Part shown: piece after piece, positions 50,523 to 59,810 of the stretch
Position numbering within the stretch: position 1 is the first letter of the stretch
Layout: every line of letters begins with the position of its first letter
DNA from: Candidatus Rokuibacteriota bacterium
GTDB lineage: Bacteria > Methylomirabilota > Methylomirabilia > Rokubacteriales > CSP1-6
Direction: 5' to 3'
Length of the DNA stretch: 64,000 bases
Assembly: GCA_003220265.1 (NCBI GenBank)
Contig: QHRW01000113.1
Location: 1-64,000 of the forward strand
Made by a program: the position numbers and the translations under genes
The notes under the pieces: generated by a model
What the model saw: the letters and a program-made list of their open reading frames with translations, nothing else
What the model was told of the DNA's origin: nothing
Database searches by the model: none

Positions 50523-51631
50523 GCGGCGGCCAGCCGCGCGTAGTGCGTCTCGAGCGCGGCGGCCAGGCAAGCCCCCGAGTAGCGGTCGACGACGAGGCGG
50601 CGGCCGCCCTCGCCGAGGCGCGCGCGGCGCGCCGGATCGTCGAGCAGCGCGGCCAGCGTCGCGGCGAGCGCGTCGGCGTCGCCGGCCGGGACCAGCGCGG
50701 CGTGCTCGCCGTCCGTCAGCACCTCGGCCACCACGCCGACGCGCGCGGCGATCAGCGGGCGCCCTGCGGCCAGGTACTCGAACACCACCCGCGACATGCC
50801 GTCGGACTCGAGCGGCACGTAGAGGCCCACGTCGAGCGCGGCCATGACGGCCGGCAGGTCCGGCGCGAACCCGGCGATGATCACCTGTCCGTCGAGCCCG
50901 GCCTGCGCAATCGACGCGCGCAGCGCGCTCTCGTGGGCGCCGCGCCCGATGAAGACGATGCGCGGCCGCACGCCGCGCGCGGCCAGCCGGGCCGCGGCCT
51001 CGATCACCACGCGATGCCCCTTCATCACCCGCAGCCCGGAGACCATGCCGACGAGCGGGCGGCCGTCCTCGGCGCCGAGGGCGCGCCGCACCTCGGGATC
51101 GGCCGCGCGCGGCCGGTACGTCTCGGCGTCGGCGCCGCCGGCCAGGGTGACGATCCGCGCGGCGGGCACGAGCCCCGCGGCCACGCACTGGCCGCGAATC
51201 GCCTCGGTGACGGCGACGACGAGCGACGTCGCGCGGCCGTAGAGCCAGCGGTTGCCCGCGTGAGGGCGGACGGCCTGGGCGATGTGACGCGTGCGCACGA
51301 TCGGCCGCCCGCCCGCCAGGCGCGCGGCGACGGCGGCCAGCCAGTGCTCCTTGCCGCGGTGGACGTGGACGACGTCGGCGCCGGCGATGGCGGCGCGCAG
51401 CCGGCGCACGTCGGCGAGGTCGGCGCCGGGGCGGAGGCCGCCCGCGAAGTCGAAGGTGGCCACGCGGCTCACGCCCTCCTCGCGGGCGCGGTCGATCACC
51501 CGGCGCTCGGTGCCGCGGCGGCAGCCCAGCGTCACCGCGTGGCCGCGGCGCTCGAGCTCACGCGTGGCGCGCGCGGCCCAGTAGGCGTCGGACGACCAGC
51601 CGCGGCAGGACACGAGCTGCAGGACGTTCAC
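50519..51631 (-). CDS. Glycosyltransferase family 4 (unknown sugar)
   Basis: 370 residues from GTG 51631 in a GTGA overlap. N-terminus VLQLVSCRGWSSDAYWAARA, then HVHRGKEHWLAAVAARL, the donor-side MVSGLRVMKGHRVVIEAAA and ESDGMSRVVFEYLAAGRPLI (E-x7-E). Same length class as its upstream neighbour at 51628-52755, with similar wording (HHSHDHWLALL there), so the two are probably paralogues. Confidence 0.85.
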   Translation of the reverse strand: MNVLQLVSCRGWSSDAYWAARATRELERRGHAVTLGCRRGTERRVIDRAREEGVSRVATFDFAGGLRPGADLADVRRLRAAIAGADVVHVHRGKEHWLAAVAARLAGGRPIVRTRHIAQAVRPHAGNRWLYGRATSLVVAVTEAIRGQCVAAGLVPAARIVTLAGGADAETYRPRAADPEVRRALGAEDGRPLVGMVSGLRVMKGHRVVIEAAARLAARGVRPRIVFIGRGAHESALRASIAQAGLDGQVIIAGFAPDLPAVMAALDVGLYVPLESDGMSRVVFEYLAAGRPLIAARVGVVAEVLTDGEHAALVPAGDADALAATLAALLDDPARRARLGEGGRRLVVDRYSGACLAAALETHYARLAAA

Positions 51632-52755
51632 GCGCGCACGATGCCGCGATAGACGTCCTCGACGATCGTCACCGAGCGCTCGGGGCTGAACTCGCTGGCC
51701 GCGCGCCGGCGTCCCGCCTCGCCCATGGCGCGCGCGCGCACGGGATCACCGAGGATCTCGATGAGTGCCGCCGCCACGCTCTCCGGCCGCTCGTCGTCGA
51801 TGAGGCGGCCCGTCTTGCCGTCCAGCACGGTCTCGGGCAGCGCGCCCACGCGCCGAGCGACCACCGGACGCGCCGCGGCCATCGCCTCCAGCGCCGCCCG
51901 GCAGGACTCGTCCGAGCCGGCGGCCATCAGCGCGAAGCAGTCGGCCGCGGCCAGCACCTGTGGCAAGTCGCGGTCGCGATAGCCGGTGAAGATCACGCGC
52001 TTGTCCAGTCCAAGCTCGGCCACGAGCTGCTCGAGCCGCCCGCGCCGCTCGCCCTTGCCGACCAGCAGCAGCCGCGCGTCGGGAAGCTTGTCGAGCAGCC
52101 GGCCGAAGCCGGCCAGGAGGAGGTCGTGCCGCCGGTTGGCCGCGAAGCGCGCGACCGACACCACCACCGGCGCGTGGCCGAGGCCGAACTCCGCGCGGAT
52201 CGCCTGCCCGTCGCCGGCCGCGCGGAAGCGGGGGTCGGCGGCGCCGGGAATCCACCACACGCGCTCGGCCGGGATCCCCGCCTCGCGACAGCGCGCCTCG
52301 ATCTGCCGCGAGACGGCGAAGAAGGCGGCCGTGCGGCGATAGAGCGGGCGCGCGGCGAGCGAGCGGTGCACCGAGCGCACGTTGTGGAACGTGCGCGCCA
52401 CGACGGCGCGTCCGCCGTCGGCGCGCCGCGGGCGGACGAGCAGCGCCAGCCAGTGATCGTGCGAGTGGTGGGCGTGCACGACCTCGATCGCCTCGGCGGC
52501 CACCAGCGCGCGCAGCCGCGCGACGTCGCGCACGAGATCGATGGGCGCCACGCGCGGCCGCAGCCGGACGTCGTCCACCAGGGGCAGGCCCACCTCGCGC
52601 GCCTTCGCCTCGAAGCGATCGCCCGGCGTCACCGCCAGCCGCGCGTGATGCCCGCGCGCGCGCAGGCCGCTCACCAGCTGGATGATCGGATCGGCGCTGC
52701 CCGTCCACCACCGGTTCGCCGCCAGGTGCAGGACGCGCAGGACCGGCTCGCTCAC
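51628..52755 (-). CDS. Glycosyltransferase family 4 (unknown sugar)
   Basis: 375 residues from GTG 52755 in a GTGA overlap with waaF. VLHLAANRWWTGSADPIIQL, VHAHHSHDHWLALLV, donor-domain VVSVARFAANRRHDLLLAGF and GSDESCRAALEAMAAARPVV (E-x7-E). Fits LPS core assembly between waaF and further transferases. Confidence 0.86.
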   Translation of the reverse strand: MSEPVLRVLHLAANRWWTGSADPIIQLVSGLRARGHHARLAVTPGDRFEAKAREVGLPLVDDVRLRPRVAPIDLVRDVARLRALVAAEAIEVVHAHHSHDHWLALLVRPRRADGGRAVVARTFHNVRSVHRSLAARPLYRRTAAFFAVSRQIEARCREAGIPAERVWWIPGAADPRFRAAGDGQAIRAEFGLGHAPVVVSVARFAANRRHDLLLAGFGRLLDKLPDARLLLVGKGERRGRLEQLVAELGLDKRVIFTGYRDRDLPQVLAAADCFALMAAGSDESCRAALEAMAAARPVVARRVGALPETVLDGKTGRLIDDERPESVAAALIEILGDPVRARAMGEAGRRRAASEFSPERSVTIVEDVYRGIVRA

Positions 52756-53750
52756 GCGGCGGGCTCCAGGAGGGCGAGCGTGCGGTCGTAGACCTCGCTC
52801 GCCGTGATGCGCCGCAGACACGGGTGCTCGATCGGGCACGCGCGATAGAAGCAGGGCGCGCACGGCACGGGGTGCGTCAGGACGGCGGCGCGGCCGCGCG
52901 GCGCCGACAGGCGCGGATCGGTGGGGCCGAAGAGCGTGATCACCGGCGTTCCGAGCGCGGCCGCCAGGTGCGCGACGCCGGTGTCGCCGGCGACGAGCGC
53001 GTCGAGCTCCGCGAGCACGGCCGGCAGCAGCGCCGGCCGGTCGCGTCCCACCAGGCTGGCGACCGGGACGGCGCCGGTGATCTGCGCGGCCGTCGCCGCG
53101 TCCTCCGGCGCGCCGAGCAGCACCGGCGTCACGCCCTTGTCGGCGGCGAGCCGGCAGAACTCCGCGACGCGCTCCACCGGCCACAGCTTGGCCGGCCCGT
53201 AGGCGGCGCCGAGCTGGATGCCGATGCGCGGCGCCGCCGTGCGCGGAGCTACGCCGCAGGCCGCCAGCAGCCGGCTCGCCTCGACGCGCTCGGCCGTGTC
53301 GGCCGCCGGCGGATTCAAGCGCGGCTCGCGCGTGATGGTGGGGGCGCCGGCGCGCTCGGTGAGCAGCAGGTACTCGTCGATCTGGTGGGGACGCGGGTCG
53401 GGCACGGGCACCACCTCGGTGAGCAGCTCGGCGCGCGCGCCGCGCTCGAAGCCGACGCGCCGGGGCGCGCCCGAGTACCACGCGGCCAGCGCGGACTCGA
53501 ACGAGTTCGGCAGGACGACGGCGAGATCGGGACGAAAGCGCGCGACGCTGTCGGCGGCGCGCAGCCGACCGCCCCACGCGCGCGGGTAGGCCAGCAGCAC
53601 GCCGGCCAGTCCCTGGCCCGCGAGCAGCGGCGCCCACGGTCCGGCCGCCAGCAGCTCGCCGTCCGGCCACGCCGCGCGCAGCGCCGCCAGCGCGGGCACG
53701 GCCATGACGGTGTCGCCCAGCCAGTTCGGCAGGCGCACGCAGATCTTCAC
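52752..53750 (-). CDS. waaF: LPS heptosyltransferase II-like (GT9)
   Basis: 332 residues from GTG 53750. Starts KICVRLPNWLGDTVMAVPAL, the WaaF hallmark, then GIQLGAAYGPAKLWPVERVA and GDTGVAHLAAALGTPVITLFG; ends with the Cys-rich PCAPCFYRACPIEHPCLRRI seen in this family. Adds the second heptose. Confidence 0.92.
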   Translation of the reverse strand: MKICVRLPNWLGDTVMAVPALAALRAAWPDGELLAAGPWAPLLAGQGLAGVLLAYPRAWGGRLRAADSVARFRPDLAVVLPNSFESALAAWYSGAPRRVGFERGARAELLTEVVPVPDPRPHQIDEYLLLTERAGAPTITREPRLNPPAADTAERVEASRLLAACGVAPRTAAPRIGIQLGAAYGPAKLWPVERVAEFCRLAADKGVTPVLLGAPEDAATAAQITGAVPVASLVGRDRPALLPAVLAELDALVAGDTGVAHLAAALGTPVITLFGPTDPRLSAPRGRAAVLTHPVPCAPCFYRACPIEHPCLRRITASEVYDRTLALLEPAA

Positions 53751-53772
53751 GGGCGCGCCTCGCCCACCGCCA

Positions 53773-54855
53773 TCACGGCCGCGGCAGGCGCTCGAAGGCG
53801 CCGCGCCAGGCGACCTCGCCGGACGTCAGGCGCAGGCGGACGCTCAGGACGTACACGGGCCGCTTGAGCGGCGGCAGCGTCCGCAAGCGCACCCAGTCCT
53901 TCTCGGTCGTGATGAGGCCGTCGGCGTCGACGTCGGCGGCCCGCCGATCGAGACGCCCGAGGTCCTCGCGCGTGTACCAGTGGTGATCGGCGAACGGCTC
54001 GAAGCCCGCCAGCGCGACGTCCGTCTCGCCCAGCGTGCGCGAGAAGCCGTCGGGCGCGCCGATGCCGGCGAAGGCCAGCAGCTTGGCGCCGGCCAGCTCG
54101 GTCAGCGGCACGAAGTGCATGGCGCTCGACTCGAAGCACTCGGTCGGCACGTGGACGGCCGTGAGCACGGGCACGTCCGGCGCCACGCGCTCGACGGTCG
54201 CGCGCACCTCCGCGCCCTCGCCGGCATCACGCGCGCCGGTGGCCACGATCAGGTGCGCACGGGCCAGGCCGGTGAGCGGCTCGCGCAGCGGGCCGCCGGG
54301 CAGCAGTCGGCCGTTGCCCCACGGGTTGACCGCGCGCGCCATCAGGACCTCGAGGTCCTTGGCGAGCGTGCGGTGCTGGAAGCCGTCGTCGAGCACGAGC
54401 GCCGTGATGCCGAGCCGCTCGCGGGCCAGCGTGCCGGCCTCGTAGCGGTTCGGCCCGACCACGATGGGCACGCCGGGCAGCCGCCGTGCCAGCAGAAACG
54501 GCTCGTCGCCGGCCTCCTCGGCGTCGAGGCGGATCGAGGCGGCGTCGGCCACCACCTGGATGCCGGCGCTCCGCCGTCCGTAGCCGCGGCTCAGTACGCC
54601 CGGGCGATGACCGAGCTCGCGCAGCGTCCGCACCGCGAGCTCCACCGCCGGCGTCTTGCCGGTGCCGCCCACGGTGAGGTTGCCGACCGAGACGACCGGA
54701 CAGTCGAGCCCGCGCGAGACGAGCACGCCGCGCCCGTAGAGCCACTCGCGCGCGCCCAGCAGGCCGCGGTAGCTGCCCGCCACCGCCGCCAGCAGTCCGG
54801 CGCCGGTCGTGAAGCCGCGCTCCCAGCCCTGCACCAGCTTGTCGCGTGCGCTCAT
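53773..54855 (-). CDS. lpxK: Tetraacyldisaccharide 4'-kinase
   Basis: 360 residues. An N-terminal amphipathic/membrane segment is followed by the P-loop SVGNLTVGGTGKTPAVE, GVLSRGYGRRS, VLDDGFQHRTLAKDLEV and TTEKDWVRL. Phosphorylates the 4' position of the lipid A precursor at the inner membrane. Overlaps waaA by 4 nt. Confidence 0.95.
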   Translation of the reverse strand: MSARDKLVQGWERGFTTGAGLLAAVAGSYRGLLGAREWLYGRGVLVSRGLDCPVVSVGNLTVGGTGKTPAVELAVRTLRELGHRPGVLSRGYGRRSAGIQVVADAASIRLDAEEAGDEPFLLARRLPGVPIVVGPNRYEAGTLARERLGITALVLDDGFQHRTLAKDLEVLMARAVNPWGNGRLLPGGPLREPLTGLARAHLIVATGARDAGEGAEVRATVERVAPDVPVLTAVHVPTECFESSAMHFVPLTELAGAKLLAFAGIGAPDGFSRTLGETDVALAGFEPFADHHWYTREDLGRLDRRAADVDADGLITTEKDWVRLRTLPPLKRPVYVLSVRLRLTSGEVAWRGAFERLPRP

Positions 54856-56129
54856 CGATCGCCCTTCGGGTGCAGGTACTGCGCGATGAGATCGAGCGTG
54901 GCGCGCACGGCGCCGTGCTGCGCGGCCACGGCGTCGCGCCCGGCCTCGCCCAGCCGGGCGCGCAGGTCGGCGTCGGCCAGCAGGCGGCGGAGCTCGCCGC
55001 CGAGCTCGTTGGCATCGCGGACGACCCGGCCGCCGCCGCTATCGACCAGCACGCCGGCGGCCTCGCGGAAGTTGTGCGTGTGCGGACCGAACAACACCGG
55101 CTTGCCGCGCAGCGCGGGCTCCAGCATGTTGTGGCCGCCCAGCGGCGTCAGGCTGCCGCCGACGAAGACCACGTCGGCGATCCCGTAGAGCTGGGCGAGC
55201 TCGCCCACCGTGTCGAGCACGATGACCGCGCCGGGCGTGCGCCGCGCCGGCAGATCGCTGCGGCGAACGGCGGCCAGCCCGCGCGACTTGAGCACGCCCA
55301 GCACCTCGCCCACGCGCTCGGGATGCCGCGGCGCCAGCACGAGGGCGAGATTCGGACGATCGAGCAGCGCCCGCGTGTGGGCCTCCAGCACGGCTTCTTC
55401 CTCGCCGCGGTGCGTGCTGCCGGCGATCCACACGGGCTGGTTGGCCGCCAGGCCCAGCAGCCGGTGCCACAGATCGGCCGCCCCGGCCGGATCGGGCAGC
55501 GGCTCGCTCTTGAGGTTGCCGGTGACGACGACGCGCTCGGGCGCCGCCCCCAGCGCGATCACGCGGCGCGCGTCCTCGGCCGACTGCATGCCGAAAACCG
55601 TGACGTCGCCGAGCACACGCTTCATGGCGCCCCGCACGAGCCGGTAGCGGCGGAACGAGCGATCCGACAGGCGCCCGTTGGCGATCATCGTGGGCACCCC
55701 GCGCGCGGCCAGCGCGCGCAGCGTGTTGGGCCAGAGCTCCGTCTCCATGCAGACGAAGAACGCCGGCACGATCGAGTCGATCGCGCGCTGCACGACACGC
55801 GGAAAATCGAGCGGGAAGTAACGGTGGCTGGCCAGCGGCGTGAACCGCTCGCGCACGAGACGCGCCCCCGTCTCCGTCACGGTGGACACGACCAGCGGCA
55901 GCGCCGGGTAGGCCCGCCGCAGGCCTTCCAGCAACGGCGCCGCCGCGATCGACTCGCCGACCGAGACGGCGTGGACCCAGCCCACCGGCACCGGCGGCCG
56001 CTCGTGGGCGCCGAGGCCGAGGCGCTCGCGGATGTTGAGCGGCACGCCGTCGGTCACGCGCCGGGCCAGCGCCACCGGGAAGTAGAACGTCACCGCCGTC
56101 GCCAGCGCCGCCGTGTAGAGGCCGTACAT
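54852..56129 (-). CDS. waaA: Kdo transferase
   Basis: 425 residues from ATG 56129. N-terminal anchor, RERLG, VHAVSVGESIAAAPLLEGLR, FFVCMETELWPNTLRA, GNLKSEPLPD and GGSLTPLGGHNMLEPA. Adds Kdo to lipid IVA. One or two Kdo units cannot be told. Follows the acyltransferase with a TGATG overlap. Confidence 0.95.
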   Translation of the reverse strand: MYGLYTAALATAVTFYFPVALARRVTDGVPLNIRERLGLGAHERPPVPVGWVHAVSVGESIAAAPLLEGLRRAYPALPLVVSTVTETGARLVRERFTPLASHRYFPLDFPRVVQRAIDSIVPAFFVCMETELWPNTLRALAARGVPTMIANGRLSDRSFRRYRLVRGAMKRVLGDVTVFGMQSAEDARRVIALGAAPERVVVTGNLKSEPLPDPAGAADLWHRLLGLAANQPVWIAGSTHRGEEEAVLEAHTRALLDRPNLALVLAPRHPERVGEVLGVLKSRGLAAVRRSDLPARRTPGAVIVLDTVGELAQLYGIADVVFVGGSLTPLGGHNMLEPALRGKPVLFGPHTHNFREAAGVLVDSGGGRVVRDANELGGELRRLLADADLRARLGEAGRDAVAAQHGAVRATLDLIAQYLHPKGDR

Positions 56130-56785
56130 CAGGCGCGCACCAGCCGGTCGGCCGACTCGGTGACCTCGGCCAGCGCGCGCTCGAGGTCGGCGCGCGCAGT
56201 CTCGCGATCGGCGTCGCGCGCGATCACGCACGGCTTGCCGAACACGGCGGCCGCCCGGGCGAACGGCAGCGGCACCATGAAGCGGTCCCAGGAGGCGAGC
56301 CGCCGGGCCGGGCGCGCGGCGAAGCCGAAGGGCACGACCGGCGCGCCGGTGAGCGCGGCGAGCACGACGACCCCCGGCTGCAGGCACTCGCGCGGCCCGC
56401 GCGGACCGTCGGGAACGATCGCGACGTCCTCCCCCGCTCGCAGCACGGCCGTCAGCTCACGCAGCGCCTCGGCGCCGCCGCGCGAGGAGGACCCGCGCAC
56501 GACGCCCAGGCCGAAGCGCGTGGCCCAGCGCGCGACCAGCTCGCCGTCGCGCGAGCGACTGGCCAGCACGCGCGGGGGCCGCGCGCCGTGCGTGCGCACC
56601 AGGCGCGCGTTGAGCCACGGCACCATGAGGATGCGCGCGTGCCACACCGCGTAGATCACGGGCCGGCGCGCGGCCCACAGGGGCTCCACGAGCTCGAGGC
56701 CTTCCGTCCGCAAGCGCAGCGTGGCGCCGAGCGCGCGGACGGCGGAGGCGGTCACCGGCGGCGCCAGCGCCGAGAGCACGCTCAT
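56129..56785 (-). CDS. Lysophospholipid-acyltransferase-like protein (DUF374 family)
   Basis: 218 residues from ATG 56785 in an ATGA overlap with lpxB. Motifs of the DUF374 branch: VIYAVWHARILMVPWLN (H-x-R), SRSRDGELVARWATRFGL, RGSSSRGGAEALREL and VAIVPDGPRGP. Position in the lipid A operon suggests a late acylation of lipid A (LpxL role), but this family's substrate is not proven. Confidence 0.85.
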   Translation of the reverse strand: MSVLSALAPPVTASAVRALGATLRLRTEGLELVEPLWAARRPVIYAVWHARILMVPWLNARLVRTHGARPPRVLASRSRDGELVARWATRFGLGVVRGSSSRGGAEALRELTAVLRAGEDVAIVPDGPRGPRECLQPGVVVLAALTGAPVVPFGFAARPARRLASWDRFMVPLPFARAAAVFGKPCVIARDADRETARADLERALAEVTESADRLVRA

Positions 56786-58002
56786 GCCCCCGGGCTCCCA
56801 CCCGCCACGCTCGCCGGCGCCAGTCGCCGCGGGGCGGCCGTCTCGTCGATCAGCGACAGCACCGCACGGGCGGCCCGCGCGCCAACGCCGGGCTCGCCGA
56901 GCGCGGCGGCCAGCTCGCGGAACGCGGCGCGCTGCGTGTTCATGGCGGCCGGCGAGGCGAGCAGCGCCAGGGCGGTCTCGGTGACACGCTCGACCGTGAA
57001 CGTGCGCTGGTAGAGCTCGGGGACGACGGCCCGGCCGAGGGCGATGCTCGGCAGGCTGATCCACGGCACGCGCACGAGCAGGCGCACCCACGCCTCGGTG
57101 AGCTTCGAGAAGCGGTAGCACACCACCATCGGCGTGCCGAGCAGCGCCGCCTCGAGCGTGGCCGTCCCCGAGGTCACCAGCAGGAGATCGGCGGCGCGCA
57201 TCACGGCGTAGGTATCGCCGTGGACGATCTGGATGCGTGGAACCGAGCCGGCGAGACTTTCGATGAAGCTCCCCGCGCTCGCGCCGCTCGCTCCCACCGG
57301 CGCCGCACCGAGCACGAAGCGCGCGCCCGGCCGCGCGGCGGCGATGCGCGCCGCGACCAGGCGGAGCACCGGCAGCGTCCGCGCGATCTCCTGCCCGCGG
57401 CTGCCCGGCAGCACGCCGATCACGAGATCGTCGGCGCCGAGCCCGAGACGCCGGCGCGCGGGTTCGCGCGCGGGCACACCCTCGAGGGCGTCGAGGACGG
57501 GGTGGCCGACGAACTCCACGCGGGCGCCCGCGCGCCGGTAGAGCGCCGCCTCGAAGGGAAACACCGCCAGCACGAGCGAGATCCGCGCCCGGATCGCGCG
57601 CAGCCGCCAGGGCCGCCAGGCCCACACCTGCGGCGGGATGAAGTAGACGACCGGGATGCCGGCGCGCCGGGCCACGCGGGCCAGGCGCAGATTGAACTCC
57701 GGAAAGTCGATCAGCACCAGCGCGGCGGGCTTCACCGGCCCGCGCAGCGCCACACGGAGCCGCCGCCACGCCGACCACAGCGTGGGGATCGGGCCCAGCG
57801 CCTCGGTGCCGCCGATCGCGGCCGCGGCCGTCACGTCGGCGAGCCGCTCCAGGCCGGCGGCGGCCATGCGGTCGCCGCCCATGCCGATCAGCCGGCGGCC
57901 GGGCGCCAGCGTGCGCAGCGCGCGGCACAGCGTGGCGCCGTGCAGGTCGCCGGAGGCCTCGCCGGCGATCACCATGATGGGCGCCGCCTCAGCCACCGGC
58001 AT
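56782..58002 (-). CDS. lpxB: Lipid-A-disaccharide synthase
   Basis: 406 residues. IMVIAGEASGDLHGATLCRA, LIDFPEFNLRLARVARRAGI, YFIPPQVWAWRPWR and LPGSRGQEIARTLPV are all diagnostic. Condenses UDP-diacyl-GlcN with lipid X. The ATG at 58002 overlaps lpxI by 14 nt; GTG 57996 is an alternative. Confidence 0.95.
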   Translation of the reverse strand: MPVAEAAPIMVIAGEASGDLHGATLCRALRTLAPGRRLIGMGGDRMAAAGLERLADVTAAAAIGGTEALGPIPTLWSAWRRLRVALRGPVKPAALVLIDFPEFNLRLARVARRAGIPVVYFIPPQVWAWRPWRLRAIRARISLVLAVFPFEAALYRRAGARVEFVGHPVLDALEGVPAREPARRRLGLGADDLVIGVLPGSRGQEIARTLPVLRLVAARIAAARPGARFVLGAAPVGASGASAGSFIESLAGSVPRIQIVHGDTYAVMRAADLLLVTSGTATLEAALLGTPMVVCYRFSKLTEAWVRLLVRVPWISLPSIALGRAVVPELYQRTFTVERVTETALALLASPAAMNTQRAAFRELAAALGEPGVGARAARAVLSLIDETAAPRRLAPASVAGGSPGA

Positions 58003-58777
58003 CCGCGCTCACCAGCGCGAGGCCCGCGGCGTCGGCGCGGCGGATCGTCGCCTCGCGATCGAGGATGAGGACCCGTCCGGCCTCGATCGCCATGGCCGAG
58101 GCGCCGCCGCTGATCGCCGCCTCCACCGTCTCGGTCCCGATGGCCGGCGTGTCGAAGCGGAAGTCGTGACCGGGCGCGACGGCCTTCACCACGACGGCGC
58201 CGGGACCGCTCAGCGTGGTGCCGCGGCGAATCGCCTCCGTCGTCCCCTCGATCGCCTCCACCGCGCTCACCGCGCCGCGGCGCACGACCACGGTCTGGCC
58301 CACGCTGGCCTCGGCCATCAGGCGGGCCACCGCAAAGCCGCGGCGGATGTCGCGCCACTCCTCGTCGCTGGGCGCGCGCGCCGACCACGTGCGCGCGGCG
58401 CCGAGCCAGTCGCCCAGGAACGCGCGCTGGTCGAGCAGCTCGATGCCGATGCCGGCCAGCGTGCCGGCGATGACCTCCGTCATGTTGCCGTCCAGCAGCG
58501 CGCCGGCGTGCGCGGCCATGCGCGCGTGGACGGCGTCGGGCGGGCCGGCGGCGAGCAGATCGCCCATCCAGAACTTGCCGGAGAACGCGACGGCCGAGAC
58601 CTTCTCGCGCACGAGCGCTTCCAGCACCGGCGCCATCGCCTCGATGGTGGTGGGCACGATGGTGTCGGCCGCGGCCTCGAGGTCGCCCGCGCCGGGGAAC
58701 GTGAAGGCCACCACGCGCCACCCCTGCCGGCGCGCTTCTCCCGCCATGCGCGCGGGCAGGATGCCGGCGCCGCACAT
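57989..58777 (-). CDS. lpxI: UDP-2,3-diacylglucosamine pyrophosphatase LpxI
   Basis: 262 residues from ATG 58777. LpxI type rather than LpxH: FSGKFWMGDLL, then GNMTEVIAGTLAGIGIELLD and a C-terminal domain with GPGAVVVKAVAPGHDFRFDT, PAIGTETVEAA. The family usually starts LGLIAGxGxLP; here the matching LGLMCGAGILP begins at CTG 58786, before the first ATG, so the true start may be that CTG. Makes lipid X. Confidence 0.9.
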   Translation of the reverse strand: MCGAGILPARMAGEARRQGWRVVAFTFPGAGDLEAAADTIVPTTIEAMAPVLEALVREKVSAVAFSGKFWMGDLLAAGPPDAVHARMAAHAGALLDGNMTEVIAGTLAGIGIELLDQRAFLGDWLGAARTWSARAPSDEEWRDIRRGFAVARLMAEASVGQTVVVRRGAVSAVEAIEGTTEAIRRGTTLSGPGAVVVKAVAPGHDFRFDTPAIGTETVEAAISGGASAMAIEAGRVLILDREATIRRADAAGLALVSADAGG

Positions 58778-58802
58778 CAGCCCCAGCGAGCGGGCGCCGG
58801 AG

Positions 58803-59810
58803 TTAATAGTCGGGCTCGCGCCACGTCACCTCGGGGACGCCGTCCCGGATCATGCGCTCGATCTCCAGCGCCATCGCCAGCGAGCGCAGATCGTCCTGCT
58901 GGGCCAGCACCACGCGCTCGCCGGCCCGACGGCGCCGCATGGCGCTGATCAGGTGCTGGATCTCCAGCTTGAGCGGGTTGTCGCGATGGACCTTGAGGTG
59001 CTCGACGAACGAGGCGCGCCGGTAGCGGATGGAGCCCCGGTTCATCGTGTATTCCTGGGCGGCGCGGCGGTAGATGTGGATGTCCTGCTCGGTATAGTCC
59101 AGCACGATGTAGGCGTCGGGCTGCGTGATGGACAGGGTGCGGATCTTCTCCTCCGTGGCGCGGCTGGCCGTGATCGTGGCCACCGCGCCGGAGGCGAAGC
59201 GGACCTGCACGGCGGCCACGTCGGCCACCTCGGTGTGGACGGAGCCGCCCTGGGCGGCCAGCCGCACGGCCGGCGAGTCCACCAGGCCGAGCACGATGTC
59301 GATGTCGTGGATCATGAGGTCCATGACCACGGTGTCCTTCTGCACCCGCGGGATGAAGGGCCCCAGGCGGCGCGACTCGATGAGGATGGGCGCGGTGACG
59401 ATCTGCTTGAGCTCGTCCACGGCGCCGTTGAAGCGCTCCACGTGGCCCACGTGCAGGATGGCGCCGCTGCGGTTGGCGACGGCGAACAGCTCGCGCGCTT
59501 CCTCCAGCGTGGGCGTCATCGGCTTCTCGACCAGCACGCTGACGCCGGCTTCGAGGAGGTCGCGCGCTACGTGGAAGTGCTGCTCGGTCGGCACCGACAC
59601 GCTGGCCACGTCCACGCGGCCGATCAGGTCGCGGTGATCGCCGAACGCCTGCGTCTCGTAGCGGCCGGCGATGGCGCGGGCGCGGTCGCCGTCGATGTCG
59701 GCCACGCCGACCAGCTCGACGCCCGGCAGCTCCGCGTAGACGAGCACGTGGTACTGCCCCATGTGGCCGGTGCCGACGACGCCGGCCCGGACGGGTTGAG
59801 TCACTGCCAT
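58803..59810 (-). CDS. Gfo/Idh/MocA oxidoreductase of the lipid A operon, possible GnnA
   Basis: 335 residues from ATG 59810. N-terminal Rossmann motif AGVVGTGHMGQYHVLVYAEL, the family EKP signature (VLVEKPMTPTLEEA) with its catalytic-type Lys, and IHDIDIVLGLV. Lies between lpxA and lpxI. In Acidithiobacillus and relatives a Gfo/Idh protein, GnnA, at this place oxidises UDP-GlcNAc at C3 for 2,3-diamino lipid A, together with the aminotransferase GnnB. No GnnB gene is present here, so the role is tentative. Confidence 0.8.
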   Translation of the reverse strand: MAVTQPVRAGVVGTGHMGQYHVLVYAELPGVELVGVADIDGDRARAIAGRYETQAFGDHRDLIGRVDVASVSVPTEQHFHVARDLLEAGVSVLVEKPMTPTLEEARELFAVANRSGAILHVGHVERFNGAVDELKQIVTAPILIESRRLGPFIPRVQKDTVVMDLMIHDIDIVLGLVDSPAVRLAAQGGSVHTEVADVAAVQVRFASGAVATITASRATEEKIRTLSITQPDAYIVLDYTEQDIHIYRRAAQEYTMNRGSIRYRRASFVEHLKVHRDNPLKLEIQHLISAMRRRRAGERVVLAQQDDLRSLAMALEIERMIRDGVPEVTWREPDY